From a virus, in IMG/VR virus record IMGVR_UViG_3300036806_000141, positions 1 to 47,006 of that record: a stretch of 47,006 nt of DNA; one strand, given 5' to 3'. Shown in pieces: positions 1 to 7,248 of this stretch; the stretch's first letter is position 1; each line of letters begins with the position of its first letter. Position numbers and translations under genes: made by a program. The notes under the pieces are model-generated. The model saw nothing but the letters and a program-made list of their open reading frames with translations. It was not told the DNA's origin and searched no databases.

Positions 1-818
1 TGGTTGTTGGCCGTTGTCCCGGACAAGCCGGACAACGCCTGGCCGCCTGGCGCTGGTGGTGCTTGCACGGCTTTCGTTCCTGCGCCTGGCCCAGGCGTGG
101 GCGTGGGCGTGGGCGTGGGCGTGGGCGTGGGCGTGGGCGTGGGCGTGGGCGGCACGGGCACAACCGCGGGCAGGACAATCCCCCACGCCTCGGCCAGCTC
201 GTCCACCGTAAAGGTAACTTCCGGCCGCCATGACACGAGCCGGCACGCAAACCCGCCCACGCCACAGGCGGCCTTCGTGTTCGTGCCCACCGGCAGCCGC
301 GCATACCGTGTGACGCCCTTCATGCCGGGGTCCGATCCGTCCAGGCTCACGCCGTGCGCCACCATCCCACTGACCAGCGCCTCGACACGGCCCCGGTCCC
401 ACTCCGGCAAGTCCAGCCGGTAGCCCCATTGGAAGTTCCCGGCGCTGGTCTCCAGCCGATAGGTGGGCTCGCCCATGCGCCCGAGAACCAGACCCTCGTC
501 GCACTTGGTCCCGACATCGTCCACGATCACCACGAACGCCCACAGGAACAGCTCTTTTGACCGTCTCGCGCGGCCACCGCGCGGGTCGTCCTCGAACACC
601 GAAACCGTGAAATAGTTGTTCAGCGCGCGCTGCTCGATGCGGGCCGGTGCCCGGCCCGCCCGCCAGCCGGCCCAGGCACCGCCCAGGCCAGGGTCCTGGG
701 CAAACCCCGTCACATGCACCCGGCCCCACTCAGGCCCGCACAGCGCCTCCAGGAAGCCGGCGTTGGTCATGCCGGCGCCGGTGTTGCGGCGCGGCGCGTC
801 CATCCCTACATTGCCCAC
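1..818 (-). CDS. RepB/AEP-like primase, C-terminus cut by window edge
   Basis: This minus-strand frame stays open from about 818 to the left edge, so the protein is truncated and its C-terminal part is not visible. The N-terminal 200 or so residues resemble the RepB-like / archaeo-eukaryotic primase fold of phage primase-helicases: an acidic pair in FVVIVDDVGTK, then an ETSAGNFQWGYRL strand, then RYARLPVGTNTK, which occupy the order of the catalytic motifs of that family. A (Thr-Pro)-rich tether follows, coded by the GTGGGC repeat, presumably leading to a helicase or C-terminal domain outside the window. The GTG at 818 is chosen because AGGAAGG lies 11 nt upstream; the in-frame ATG at 803 is an alternative. 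Inferred role: priming phage DNA replication. Motif assignment is by eye. Confidence 0.7.
   Translation of the reverse strand, partial: MGNVGMDAPRRNTGAGMTNAGFLEALCGPEWGRVHVTGFAQDPGLGGAWAGWRAGRAPARIEQRALNNYFTVSVFEDDPRGGRARRSKELFLWAFVVIVDDVGTKCDEGLVLGRMGEPTYRLETSAGNFQWGYRLDLPEWDRGRVEALVSGMVAHGVSLDGSDPGMKGVTRYARLPVGTNTKAACGVGGFACRLVSWRPEVTFTVDELAEAWGIVLPAVVPVPPTPTPTPTPTPTPTPTPTPGPGAGTKAVQAPPAPGGQALSGLSGTTANN
97..150. repeat. GTGGGC hexamer microsatellite, 9 perfect copies
   Basis: Nine uninterrupted copies of GTGGGC. In the minus-strand primase frame they encode alternating Thr-Pro, a stiff interdomain linker. A perfect hexamer run keeps the frame when its copy number changes, so linker length may vary between relatives or within a population. 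Confidence 0.95.
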
Positions 819-1053
819 TGCACCCTGGTCCTTCCTCGGTGTGCTTTGGTCACGTCATTGGGTGGCAAGACCGATTGCTCGGGGCCGGCGGTCCTCTGTT
901 CCCTGCGGGAGCGCGGATTGCCGGCCCATCAACCTTAAATCCCCCGAACTTTTCCGTGACCATCGCGTGTCAGAACCACGACGCTAGGCGTCGCGCTCAC
1001 GTGTTGGCAACCGCCAGGGACAAACAGGACAAAGCACACAAAATGCGGTGGCC

Positions 1054-1075
1054 TAGGCGCCGCGTGCGGCGCCTA
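1054..1075 (-). terminator. Perfect 10-bp-stem hairpin downstream of the integrase-led operon
   Basis: The arms TAGGCGCCGC and GCGGCGCCTA are exact reverse complements around a 2-nt GT centre, six bases past the stop of the 76-aa gene. On the minus strand it is followed by GGCCACCGCATTTTG, not a clean U-tract, so intrinsic termination is plausible but not certain. It may also be a protein-binding dyad. The rest of the gene-free stretch 819-1081 shows only a short GACGC-TAG-GCGTC dyad near 980 and two GGACAA hexamers; I see no gene in it. Confidence 0.55.
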
Positions 1076-1081
1076 TGTGGG

Positions 1082-1312
1082 TCAAGCCTCGTTGTCTATG
1101 ATGTCGTCTACCTTCCGCACCGCCGCCTGCATACGCAGCAGCTCCGCGGCCAGCTCGGGATCGGCCATCAGCTCGCGCAGCTCGCCCGCGTCCAGCTTGC
1201 GCAGCCGCAGGCGCCGGCGCTCCCGGCCCACATACAGCGCCAGCCCGGCGCACCGGATGCACACCGCGACATCGATGCGGCGGCGTTCAGCCTCGCGTGC
1301 GTCGTCACTCAT
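1082..1312 (-). CDS. Small charged hypothetical protein, 76 aa
   Basis: I do not recognise this protein. It is Arg/Glu/Asp-rich and predicted mostly helical, with one CIRC pair near residue 18 that could contribute to metal binding. Its ATG at 1312 overlaps the TGA of the preceding gene in an ATGA junction, which implies translational coupling as the last gene of the integrase-led minus-strand operon. The hairpin at 1054-1075 follows directly. Its position suggests an accessory or regulatory protein of the lysogeny module, but nothing in the sequence fixes a function. Confidence 0.6.
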   Translation of the reverse strand: MSDDAREAERRRIDVAVCIRCAGLALYVGRERRRLRLRKLDAGELRELMADPELAAELLRMQAAVRKVDDIIDNEA

Positions 1313-1854
1313 GGCCCTGTGCTCTCCAAGCCGGTGTCCAGCAGCATGCGCAGCACCGCCTTGCCGTGGCTCCCCTCCAGCCTGGCGTTGACCTGCACGG
1401 TGCTGGTCCCGTCGCGGTGCAGGCGGAACAGCAGCAGGTCGTCGCCCACGCCCGCGCCTGCGCTCTCAGGATGCGCGCCGCCATTCACCTTCTTGGGCGG
1501 TGTCATGGCCCGCCCGGACCTGGCCACCGGGACAAGCGTGGTGGACGGCGGCCCAGCCGGTGCTGCTGTCGCTTCGTCCGGCACCCAGTCCATGATCTCT
1601 ATGAGGCGCGCCAACGGCACCCGGATGGCCTTCGCCAACGCTGGCCTCGCTTTGGGCGCCGGCAGATTACGGCCCTTGATGTAGGCGTAGGCCCCGGTCA
1701 TTGCCCGGTCGTTCTTGTCCACGCCGGAGACCGCGCGGCAGATGGCGTCGTTGTTCAGGCCCAGCGCCTGCTTGCGCTCCTCGATCAAAGCCGCGAGCCG
1801 TTCGGCCCGCAGCTTGTTCACCAAGTTGGTGAGCGGTTTGCGAACGCCGGCCAT
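1309..1854 (-). CDS. Putative helix-turn-helix regulator, 181 aa
   Basis: The first 95 or so residues read like an XRE-type DNA-binding domain: an amphipathic helix (LRAERLAALIEERKQAL), a turn region with NNDAICRAVSG, a segment resembling YIKGRNLPAPKARPALAKAI, then LARLIEIMDW. The pattern of recognition helix followed by an ALAKA... LIEI helix is typical of phage repressors. The C-terminal half is Pro/Ala-rich and then forms a short domain (DDLLLFRLHRDGTSTVQVNA) of beta character. Start and stop are tightly coupled to both neighbours (TGATG upstream, ATGA downstream). A second regulator in addition to the repressor at 3761-4225 suggests control of the operon or of host genes. The HTH call is by eye. 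Confidence 0.5.
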   Translation of the reverse strand: MAGVRKPLTNLVNKLRAERLAALIEERKQALGLNNDAICRAVSGVDKNDRAMTGAYAYIKGRNLPAPKARPALAKAIRVPLARLIEIMDWVPDEATAAPAGPPSTTLVPVARSGRAMTPPKKVNGGAHPESAGAGVGDDLLLFRLHRDGTSTVQVNARLEGSHGKAVLRMLLDTGLESTGP

Positions 1855-2216
1855 CAGCCGTTCACCACGCGCAACGCCCGTGAGCTGCGCGACGGCACCG
1901 GCACCGGCGGGTCAAGATGCACCACGTTCGTGTCGCGCTTCGCGTCGGCGTTGGCCCGCCGGATCGTGCTGGCCCCAAGCGCCGGCGCTTCACGCTCTAA
2001 GATGCAGACATAATACGCGTCGCGAACGCAGGCGCTTCGCGATTTGAAAGGTCCGGCTTCTCCCCTGCGAGCGTCCATCCAATACCAGCCCGTAAACTGC
2101 ATCGGCTCTTTTGCTTGACGGCGTGCGTTCCACCATTTCGCAATGTGCCGCGATATATACGTGATCTTCACCCTACGCTCGGTGCGGGTCGTCACTTCGG
2201 CAGTAAGTGCTGTCAC
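1854..2216 (-). CDS. Hypothetical protein, 120 aa, GTG start
   Basis: I do not recognise a family. The GTG at 2216 is chosen because it overlaps the TGA of the upstream gene (GTGA), the junction style used repeatedly in this phage; the frame remains open further upstream but would overlap that gene by more than 100 bp. The protein is rich in aromatic and basic residues (KWWNARRQ, GWYWMDARRG), has two central cysteines, and ends in a Pro/Ser/Arg tail. Small basic proteins of this kind occur in phage lysogeny or early operons, but the role here is unknown. Confidence 0.55.
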   Translation of the reverse strand: MTALTAEVTTRTERRVKITYISRHIAKWWNARRQAKEPMQFTGWYWMDARRGEAGPFKSRSACVRDAYYVCILEREAPALGASTIRRANADAKRDTNVVHLDPPVPVPSRSSRALRVVNG

Positions 2217-2608
2217 GAATTTTTCCCTTCCTCGTTCGTCTTTCTGCACATCGCACCAATGATCTCCTGCGTTGGGCAGTCGTCTGCCATGCACCCCGAC
2301 AGAGACGGTGGTGGCGAGCCGCACTTCGGACAGAGCACGGTGGCTGGCTTTTCACTGTCAGGCATCTGGGGCTTCTCCTTCAACGCTGCGCGTGCGATGC
2401 GCCCGATACCGTAGAGGGCATGGCGCATGGCATCGGCACTGATCCGATCCACCGTCATGCCGTGCGCCTTCAACACGTCATGCGCCCGCTGCATGTAGCC
2501 GTCGTCTGGAACGGGGAAGATGGCCGTAGGATATGCGTCGGCCCACTGCTGGATGCGACACAGCGCCTCCTCCAGGCGCTCTTCGCGTTCGCTAGGCTGC
2601 GATGTCAC
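2213..2608 (-). CDS. Hypothetical protein with C-terminal zinc ribbon, 131 aa
   Basis: The GTG at 2608 overlaps the integrase stop TGA (GTGA), which fixes the start; an open stretch further upstream lies inside the integrase gene. The N-terminal half is acidic and helical. The C-terminal third contains CPKCGS followed by CMADDC and a later Cys, the spacing of a small zinc ribbon. It may bind nucleic acid or protein. It is translationally coupled to the integrase upstream and to the 120-aa gene downstream, so it is probably expressed in the lysogen or with integration. No function can be named. Confidence 0.55.
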   Translation of the reverse strand: MTSQPSEREERLEEALCRIQQWADAYPTAIFPVPDDGYMQRAHDVLKAHGMTVDRISADAMRHALYGIGRIARAALKEKPQMPDSEKPATVLCPKCGSPPPSLSGCMADDCPTQEIIGAMCRKTNEEGKNS

Positions 2609-3639
2609 ACCAACCTCCCAACGGCGCTTTGCAATTTCCCGCTCACATGGTGGCCATAGACCCGCTCCACCGTGCGTGTCGTGTCCCCCAGCACACCCGC
2701 CACGTCCCAGATGCTCGCGCCTCGCTGCAACATCAGCGTCGCCGCGGTGTGACGCAGAACATGCGGCGTCACCCAAGGCAGTCCCAGGCTGCGCATGAAA
2801 CTCGTCAACGCCCCCCGGCACGAGCGTTCGCCCATCACGTAGGGCGATAAATCCACCGGATTGTCATGCAATTCAGTCAACACAGGCGACAAACGGTCGT
2901 TTATCGGCACCGGCACGCGCCGCTTGCGCGACACCAGAGCGTCGGGCACGCGATAGTCCAGCATGCGCCGCTCCAGGTAGACCCGGCCCCAGGTCAGTTG
3001 CTCGATGGCTTCTTTCCTGGCGCCCGTGGCCAGCGCCAGGCACACGAACGCCCGCACGTGCCGGTGCCGTGGCCCCAGGGCCAGCGCCGCCTGCCACACC
3101 CGCGCCTCCTGCGCGTCGTCCAGCCACACGTCGCGCGGCTGGCTCTCCGGTGGCAAATCCACGTGCGGCACCATGAAGGTGTCGCTGATCGCGCCGGCCT
3201 TGAACGCCCAGCGCAGGCAGGCGCCCAGCGCCCCCAGCTCACGCCGCAGCGTGGTGCCCGCGGCGCCTTGCAGGACGCGCTGGCGGCGGTAGTCCAGCAC
3301 CACGGCGCCGGTGATGCCGGCCGCCGGCATCCCGCCCAGCGCCGCCCGCACGGCCCGCAACGCGGCGCCCTGCGAGCGGCTTGGACGAGCCCCTAGATAC
3401 AGGTCCGCGACCGCGTCGAGGGTCAAAGCGGGCAAGATCGCCGTCTGTCCTGTCTCTAGGCGCAACACCAGGTCGGCGATCTCACGCACCTTGGTCCGGC
3501 ACGACTTGGCCCGTGAGCGCCACTTGCCCGTCGTGCCGATCCGTTCGGCCCATACGATCACGTAGTTACCGTCAGCGTCCTGTGTCATCCGGGGCGCTGT
3601 TCGCTGCGTCGCGAACGCACCCGGTTGGTTGGTGTCCAT
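2605..3639 (-). CDS. int: Tyrosine recombinase / phage integrase, 344 aa
   Basis: The protein catalyses site-specific insertion of phage DNA into the host chromosome. The C-terminal catalytic domain shows the tyrosine-recombinase set: Arg in ATGARKEAI (about residue 207), HxxR as HVLRHTAAT (about 292-296), and the nucleophilic Tyr in ERVYGHH (about 328). An SAM-like core-binding domain precedes it (LTLDAVADLYLGA to about residue 190), and an N-terminal segment (YVIVWAERIGTTGKWRSRAKS) resembles an arm-binding or AP2-like fold. The ATG at 3639 is preferred; the frame is open back to 3696. It heads a tightly overlapped minus-strand operon and sits next to the repressor. I could not identify an attP core by eye; the 121-bp gap 3640-3760 is the first place to look. 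Confidence 0.9.
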   Translation of the reverse strand: MDTNQPGAFATQRTAPRMTQDADGNYVIVWAERIGTTGKWRSRAKSCRTKVREIADLVLRLETGQTAILPALTLDAVADLYLGARPSRSQGAALRAVRAALGGMPAAGITGAVVLDYRRQRVLQGAAGTTLRRELGALGACLRWAFKAGAISDTFMVPHVDLPPESQPRDVWLDDAQEARVWQAALALGPRHRHVRAFVCLALATGARKEAIEQLTWGRVYLERRMLDYRVPDALVSRKRRVPVPINDRLSPVLTELHDNPVDLSPYVMGERSCRGALTSFMRSLGLPWVTPHVLRHTAATLMLQRGASIWDVAGVLGDTTRTVERVYGHHVSGKLQSAVGRLV

Positions 3640-3760
3640 TTTTGCTTTCCCACCCTTTTTGAAGGCGGCCCAAGGGTCTGCATCGCTTCTCCGCAAGCCT
3701 TTTGCTGCCGCCAGCGAGGCCCGGTGATCTTTTGTTCGCTCTCGCTTTTCGGAGCGGGCA

Positions 3761-4225
3761 TCAAGCGCCCGCGGCGGCGGCCTTGGCGTCGTTCAGCACG
3801 GTGGCCACCTTGAGGGCCAACGCTGGCGTCACCACGGTGTTAATCCGCAACACCGCCTGATCCGGCCGGCCCGCGACCATGACGATCGAGACCTCGGGGT
3901 TTTCACGCTCCAGTCGCGAAGCCATGACGGCCGGCGCCAAGTCCTCCGGCCGCACGCCCAAAGCCTTGGCGATCTTCACCAGGTTTTCCTTCTCGGGCAC
4001 GCCGCGACCGCTCAGATACACCGACACCCGGTCCCGATTGCGCGCCACGCTGTAGCCGCGCGCGTCCTTCTGCTTGCCCCAGACCGCCTTGGCTAGATCG
4101 GACTGTGACATCTGCTTGGCCGCCAGCGCCTGGTAGAGGCGCTGTGCGAATTCCTGGTGTTCTTGCAGCACCGCGGGCGGCCGTGGCGGCGGCGGCGGTG
4201 CGGCTGATCGGTGACTAACAGCCAT
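3761..4225 (-). CDS. XRE-family repressor (CI-position), 154 aa
   Basis: After a Pro-rich N-terminus, residues of about 22-95 form a helix-turn-helix domain: FAQRLYQALAAKQMSQSDLAKAVWG, then VSVYLSGRGVPEKENLVKIAKALGV, the classic XRE arrangement. The C-terminal 50 residues (VSIVMVAGRPDQAVLRINTVV) form a small dimerisation-like domain, not a LexA-type self-cleaving peptidase, so induction by RecA-mediated cleavage is not evident. It is transcribed away from the gene at 4395, with a repeat-rich 169-bp region between, the layout of a phage genetic switch. A TGG-TATAAAAT stretch lies directly upstream of the ATG; if it is an extended -10 box the message would be leaderless or would start within the first codons. 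Confidence 0.75.
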   Translation of the reverse strand: MAVSHRSAAPPPPPRPPAVLQEHQEFAQRLYQALAAKQMSQSDLAKAVWGKQKDARGYSVARNRDRVSVYLSGRGVPEKENLVKIAKALGVRPEDLAPAVMASRLERENPEVSIVMVAGRPDQAVLRINTVVTPALALKVATVLNDAKAAAAGA

Positions 4226-4394
4226 ATTTTATACCATCCCATTTGTTGCTCACGCTTAGGCACGTGCAGGCGCTGCCCCGCGCTTAGGCAGGGGAAGCAT
4301 GCCCCTGCTAACACTTTGTTGGTGGCGTTGTCCACAGCCTTGACCAACAAACTGTTGACCGTTCCGTGACCACTGTCCTAAACCGCGCAGTCCT
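4226..4394. promoter_or_regulatory. Divergent switch region with candidate operators
   Basis: The region holds two exact copies of CGCTTAGGCA (4253-4262 and 4281-4290), with a related inverted copy near 4377-4387 (CGCGGTTTAGGACA on the minus strand). It also contains a dyad GCAGGGG-7 nt-CCCCTGC at 4288-4308 and a perfect 9-bp inverted repeat, TTTGTTGGT at 4315-4323 with ACCAACAAA at 4343-4351. A possible rightward -35 TTGACC at 4354-4359 has a poor -10 17 bp later (CCTAAA). These are candidate operators for the repressor and its opponent; operator identity is inference. Confidence 0.5.
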
Positions 4395-4646
4395 ATGGTT
4401 CGCTGGAACTACCCTCGTATGTTTGAGGCTGCCGGCGGCAATCCGGTGGACTTGCAGCGCCTGATCCACAAGCACTGCGGGCACGCCCCAAGCCTCGGCA
4501 CGGTCCAGATGTGGAAGGCCCGCAAGCAGATCAGCCGCGAGTGGGTCGCGGCGGTGGTCTATGCCCACATGCGCGAGGGCCGCCGCGCCTTTGAGTTCAT
4601 GCAGACCGGGCCACCGCCCCGATCGGCGGAGGCGGACATCTGGTGA
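4395..4646 (+). CDS. Small Cro-position DNA-binding-like protein, 83 aa
   Basis: This is the first gene of the rightward early operon, opposite the repressor. The sequence has two helical segments, GNPVDLQRLIHKHCG and SLGTVQMWKARKQISREWVAAVVYAHMR; the second fits the turn plus recognition helix of a small HTH protein (S-x-G-T-V-x-M-W-K-A-R-K). I infer an anti-repressor or Cro-like role from position and fold, not from a family hit. Its TGA overlaps the GTG of the resolvase gene (GTGA), so the two are probably translationally coupled. No clear Shine-Dalgarno precedes the ATG. Confidence 0.6.
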   Translation: MVRWNYPRMFEAAGGNPVDLQRLIHKHCGHAPSLGTVQMWKARKQISREWVAAVVYAHMREGRRAFEFMQTGPPPRSAEADIW

Positions 4647-5137
4647 GGGTGCTCGGCTGCGATCCAGGGCTGACCGGCGCTCTGGCATTGATTTCGTTCG
4701 GCCAAGCACGCCCTACCGACCGCGAATTTCTGGTGCGCGACATGCCCGTTGTCCGACTCCGAGTCGGCAAGGCCACCAAGGCCACCATCGAGCCCGCCAC
4801 CCTGGCCGACCTGGTGCGCGAGCTGCGCCCGGACCTCGCCGCGGTGGAACGGGTCCACGCCATGCCGGGCCAGGGCGTCAGCTCCATGTTCAGCTTCGGC
4901 ACCAGCTACGGCATGATCCTCGGTGTCCTGGCCGCGCTGGCCGTGCCGGTGACCCTGCTGACACCGCAGGAGTGGGGCCGCATCGTCCGCCTCCCCAGAG
5001 GGCCGGACGCGTCGCGCCAACGATGCACCCAGTTTTTTCCACAACATGCTGCCCAGTTTGCGCGCAAAGGCGACCACGGGCGTTCCGACGCGGCGCTGAT
5101 CGCCATGGCCGGTGCGCGCGTCGCAGGCGTGATCTGA
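4643..5137 (+). CDS. RuvC-like Holliday junction resolvase, 164 aa
   Basis: This is an RNase H-fold nuclease predicted to cut four-way junctions during phage replication and recombination and before packaging. The acidic residues appear in the expected order: Asp7 in GCDPGLTGA, Glu69 in AAVERVHAMPGQG, and Asp144/Asp149 in RKGDHGRSDAALIA. The SMFSFGTSYGMILGVLAAL segment is characteristic of phage RuvC relatives. The length is close to bacterial RuvC (about 170 aa). The GTG start overlaps the previous stop (GTGA). Confidence 0.82.
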   Translation: MRVLGCDPGLTGALALISFGQARPTDREFLVRDMPVVRLRVGKATKATIEPATLADLVRELRPDLAAVERVHAMPGQGVSSMFSFGTSYGMILGVLAALAVPVTLLTPQEWGRIVRLPRGPDASRQRCTQFFPQHAAQFARKGDHGRSDAALIAMAGARVAGVI

Positions 5138-5159
5138 CCAAGTCGAAGGAGTAATTTGA

Positions 5160-5336
5160 TTGCTGACCTGGACACCGGACCAGTGGATTACCGCGGTAGG
5201 CGGCTGCTTCGGCGCGTATTACGCCGTGCGGTTCTGCTATGAATTCATCGTGGCCCTGTTTGGTGGTCCGGTGGCCCCCACCCAAAAGATCGAGCTTGAG
5301 ATCACGGCGACGGTGACTAGCCTGGACACCGATTAG
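5160..5336 (+). CDS. Small single-membrane-span protein, 58 aa, TTG start
   Basis: A short frame starts with TTG and has AAGGAG eight bases upstream, one of the best ribosome-binding sites in the window. The product begins MLTWTPDQWITAVGGCF, continues through one hydrophobic span rich in Gly, Tyr, Phe and Val (roughly residues 10-33), and ends in a polar tail rich in Thr. It lies between the resolvase and the helicase. I do not recognise it. It could be a small membrane effector (superinfection exclusion or an early lysis factor), which is conjecture. Its length and start codon make it easy for gene callers to miss. Confidence 0.6.
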   Translation: MLTWTPDQWITAVGGCFGAYYAVRFCYEFIVALFGGPVAPTQKIELEITATVTSLDTD

Positions 5337-5381
5337 CTCTTGCGCCTGTTTGTCTTTCGTGTTGGTCTTCGTCCCAGACAA

Positions 5382-5414
5382 TACGCTCCCTACGCTCCTA
5401 CGCTCCTACGCTGG
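5382..5414. repeat. Short tandem repeat TACGCTCC
   Basis: There are three exact copies of TACGCTCC (5382-5389, 5391-5398, 5399-5406) and a degenerate fourth (TACGCTGG, 5407-5414), in the gap immediately before the helicase start. The cause could be slippage or a binding site; nothing else is seen in 5337-5431. Confidence 0.85.
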
Positions 5415-5431
5415 ACTGAAAGACCCACACG

Positions 5432-6727
5432 TTGCTTTTGGACGATCGCCCTTACCAGGTCGCGGGTATCGAGTTCCTTTGCGCGACACCGCGCGCACTC
5501 CTCGCCGACGACACCCGCCTGGGCAAGTCCCGCCAGGCCCTTCGAGCGGCCATCAAGCTCGACCTCAAGCGCATTCTGATCTGCACCCCAAGCATCGGCC
5601 TGTTGTCCTGGCCAATCGAGATCGACAAGCACGCGCCTGGCCTGGCGAAGCGCATCGAACTGGTGTCCTACGACACGCTCTCGGACAACCACGCCAACGC
5701 CAAGATACTGCGCAAGCGCCTCCGCCAGGGCGCGCGGTGGGACGTGCTCATCCTGGACGAGGCGCACTATCTCAAGTCGCCGGGCAGCAATCGCACCAAG
5801 GCCGTCTACGGTGGTGGCCGCACCCTGGGCATCGTGCACAATGCTGAGCGCGTGTGGCTGCTCACCGCGACACCGTCGCCCAATCATGCCGGCGAACTCT
5901 ATTCGCACTACCGCGCGCTCTGGCCCGACACGATCACCGCGCTGGACAGCGACGCGCTGCCGCGGGCGCTCGAACAGGTCGAATTCGAGGACCGTTTCTG
6001 CCACGTGAACAACACGATTTACGGCCGACGCATCGTCGGGTCGCGCGACCAGGGAACCTTGCGCAGTCTCTTGGCTCGCAACGTGCTGCGCCGGACCAAG
6101 CGCGAAGTCATCGAGCACATGCCCGAAGTGACTTATGCGATGACGCCCATTCATGCGCCGGCGTTGTCCATGCCCTCCTCGAACGTCGTGGCCAACGTGT
6201 CGGACAACATGCTGCTGGAGCTGCTGGACCGCGAGACGACGCACATCACCACGCTGCGCCGCGAGCTGGGCGAAGCAAAGGCACAGGCGGCGGTGGACTG
6301 GATCACCGACACCCTCATGTGCGGCGTCGCCAAAATCGTGGTGTTCGCCTGGCACCACCAGGTGCTGCACACGCTGTTCGACATGCTGCAATCGCACGAG
6401 CCCGCCTACATCGACGGCGCGACGCCGCCCCTGTCGCGCCAGGCTGCCGTGTCCCGCTTCCAGACCGATCCCAACTGTCGCTTGTTCATCGGTCAGACCC
6501 TGGCCGCGGGCACTGCGATCTGCCTGGACGCGGCGGACGAGGTTGCGATCGTGGAGCCCTCATGGGTGCCGGCCGAGAACTACCAGGCCGCATGCCGTGT
6601 CGAAAACGTCGCCACCCGCAAGGCCGTCACGGTGTCCTGGCTCTACGTGCCGAACACCCTGGACGCAAGGATCATGCAGGTGTGCCAGCGCAAAACACGC
6701 GAGATCGCCAAACTCTGGGAGAAGTAA
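5432..6727 (+). CDS. SNF2-type DEAH helicase/ATPase, 431 aa, TTG start
   Basis: This superfamily 2 helicase-like ATPase is probably a replication or recombination remodeller. A nucleotide-binding loop is present but altered (ADDTRLGKSRQ, residues 25-35, in place of DExGLGKT). DEAH lies at 109-112 (VLILDEAHYLKSP), motif III is LLTATP near 143-148, and the C-terminal lobe carries IVVFAWHHQVL and FIGQTLAAGTAICL. Motif VI is unusual: QAACRVENVATRK in place of the usual QAxxRxxRxGQ. An in-frame TGA at 5417 forces the start to 5432 or 5438, both TTG. The protein is short for an SNF2 member (430 aa), as in phage versions. The gene lies between the resolvase and the DUF2800 gene, a gene set often seen together in temperate phages. 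Confidence 0.85.
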   Translation: MLLDDRPYQVAGIEFLCATPRALLADDTRLGKSRQALRAAIKLDLKRILICTPSIGLLSWPIEIDKHAPGLAKRIELVSYDTLSDNHANAKILRKRLRQGARWDVLILDEAHYLKSPGSNRTKAVYGGGRTLGIVHNAERVWLLTATPSPNHAGELYSHYRALWPDTITALDSDALPRALEQVEFEDRFCHVNNTIYGRRIVGSRDQGTLRSLLARNVLRRTKREVIEHMPEVTYAMTPIHAPALSMPSSNVVANVSDNMLLELLDRETTHITTLRRELGEAKAQAAVDWITDTLMCGVAKIVVFAWHHQVLHTLFDMLQSHEPAYIDGATPPLSRQAAVSRFQTDPNCRLFIGQTLAAGTAICLDAADEVAIVEPSWVPAENYQAACRVENVATRKAVTVSWLYVPNTLDARIMQVCQRKTREIAKLWEK

Positions 6728-6731
6728 CCTC

Positions 6732-7247
6732 ATGTCCATCACGCTCACGCTGGTTGCGGACAACGCCGACGAATTGCGCCTCATGCTGATGGGCCTCATG
6801 CCGCAACAGGTTGCCCTTGCCTATGCTCCGCCGTCGGAAGCGAAGGACACGTTGCCGGCCGTCGATCCGTTCGAGGATGCGCCCGCAGCACCGGCGCCGG
6901 CGGCTACGCCCGCACGTGGACGTGGCCGGCCGCCCAAGGCCGCTGCGACCGCAAGCAAGGCCAACGGCTCCGTGCCGCCGATCGAGGACGACGTGTTGGG
7001 GGATGGGGCGGCCCAGACGGCGCCCGCGCCCGCAGCACCGGCCCGCGATCCCGCCGCGGATTTGAAGACGGCGCTGGACCTGCTGCGTGCGCTCTACAAT
7101 CGCCGCGCGGCGCAGACCCTGGTCACGGGTCTCTTGGGCAAATACAGCGTCAAGAAGTTCTCCGAGATCGGCCCGGACAAGGGCAGCGAACTATTGATGG
7201 ACGCCCGTGCGCTGGACGCTGAGACGACGCCCGCGGCGGCGGCGTAG
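6732..7247 (+). CDS. Hypothetical protein with AT-hook-like motif, 171 aa
   Basis: The ATG at 6732 follows the helicase stop by four bases. The N-terminal 35 residues are an amphipathic segment (ITLTLVADNADELRLMLMGLM). A long Ala/Pro-rich linker holds ARGRGRPPKA, which matches the core of an AT-hook (RGRP). A C-terminal helical domain follows (LKTALDLLRALYNRRAAQTLVTGLLGKYSVKKFSEI). Similar proteins sit beside DUF2800/DUF2815 genes in other phages. I infer a DNA-associated accessory role in replication, without firm support. Confidence 0.65.
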   Translation: MSITLTLVADNADELRLMLMGLMPQQVALAYAPPSEAKDTLPAVDPFEDAPAAPAPAATPARGRGRPPKAAATASKANGSVPPIEDDVLGDGAAQTAPAPAAPARDPAADLKTALDLLRALYNRRAAQTLVTGLLGKYSVKKFSEIGPDKGSELLMDARALDAETTPAAAA

Positions 7248-7248
7248 C

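Noticed and set aside
4-423. Plus-strand frame with a GVGVGV repeat
   Set aside because: The repeat is the reverse of the Thr-Pro run of the primase on the minus strand; the minus frame has recognisable primase motifs and is open to the window edge.
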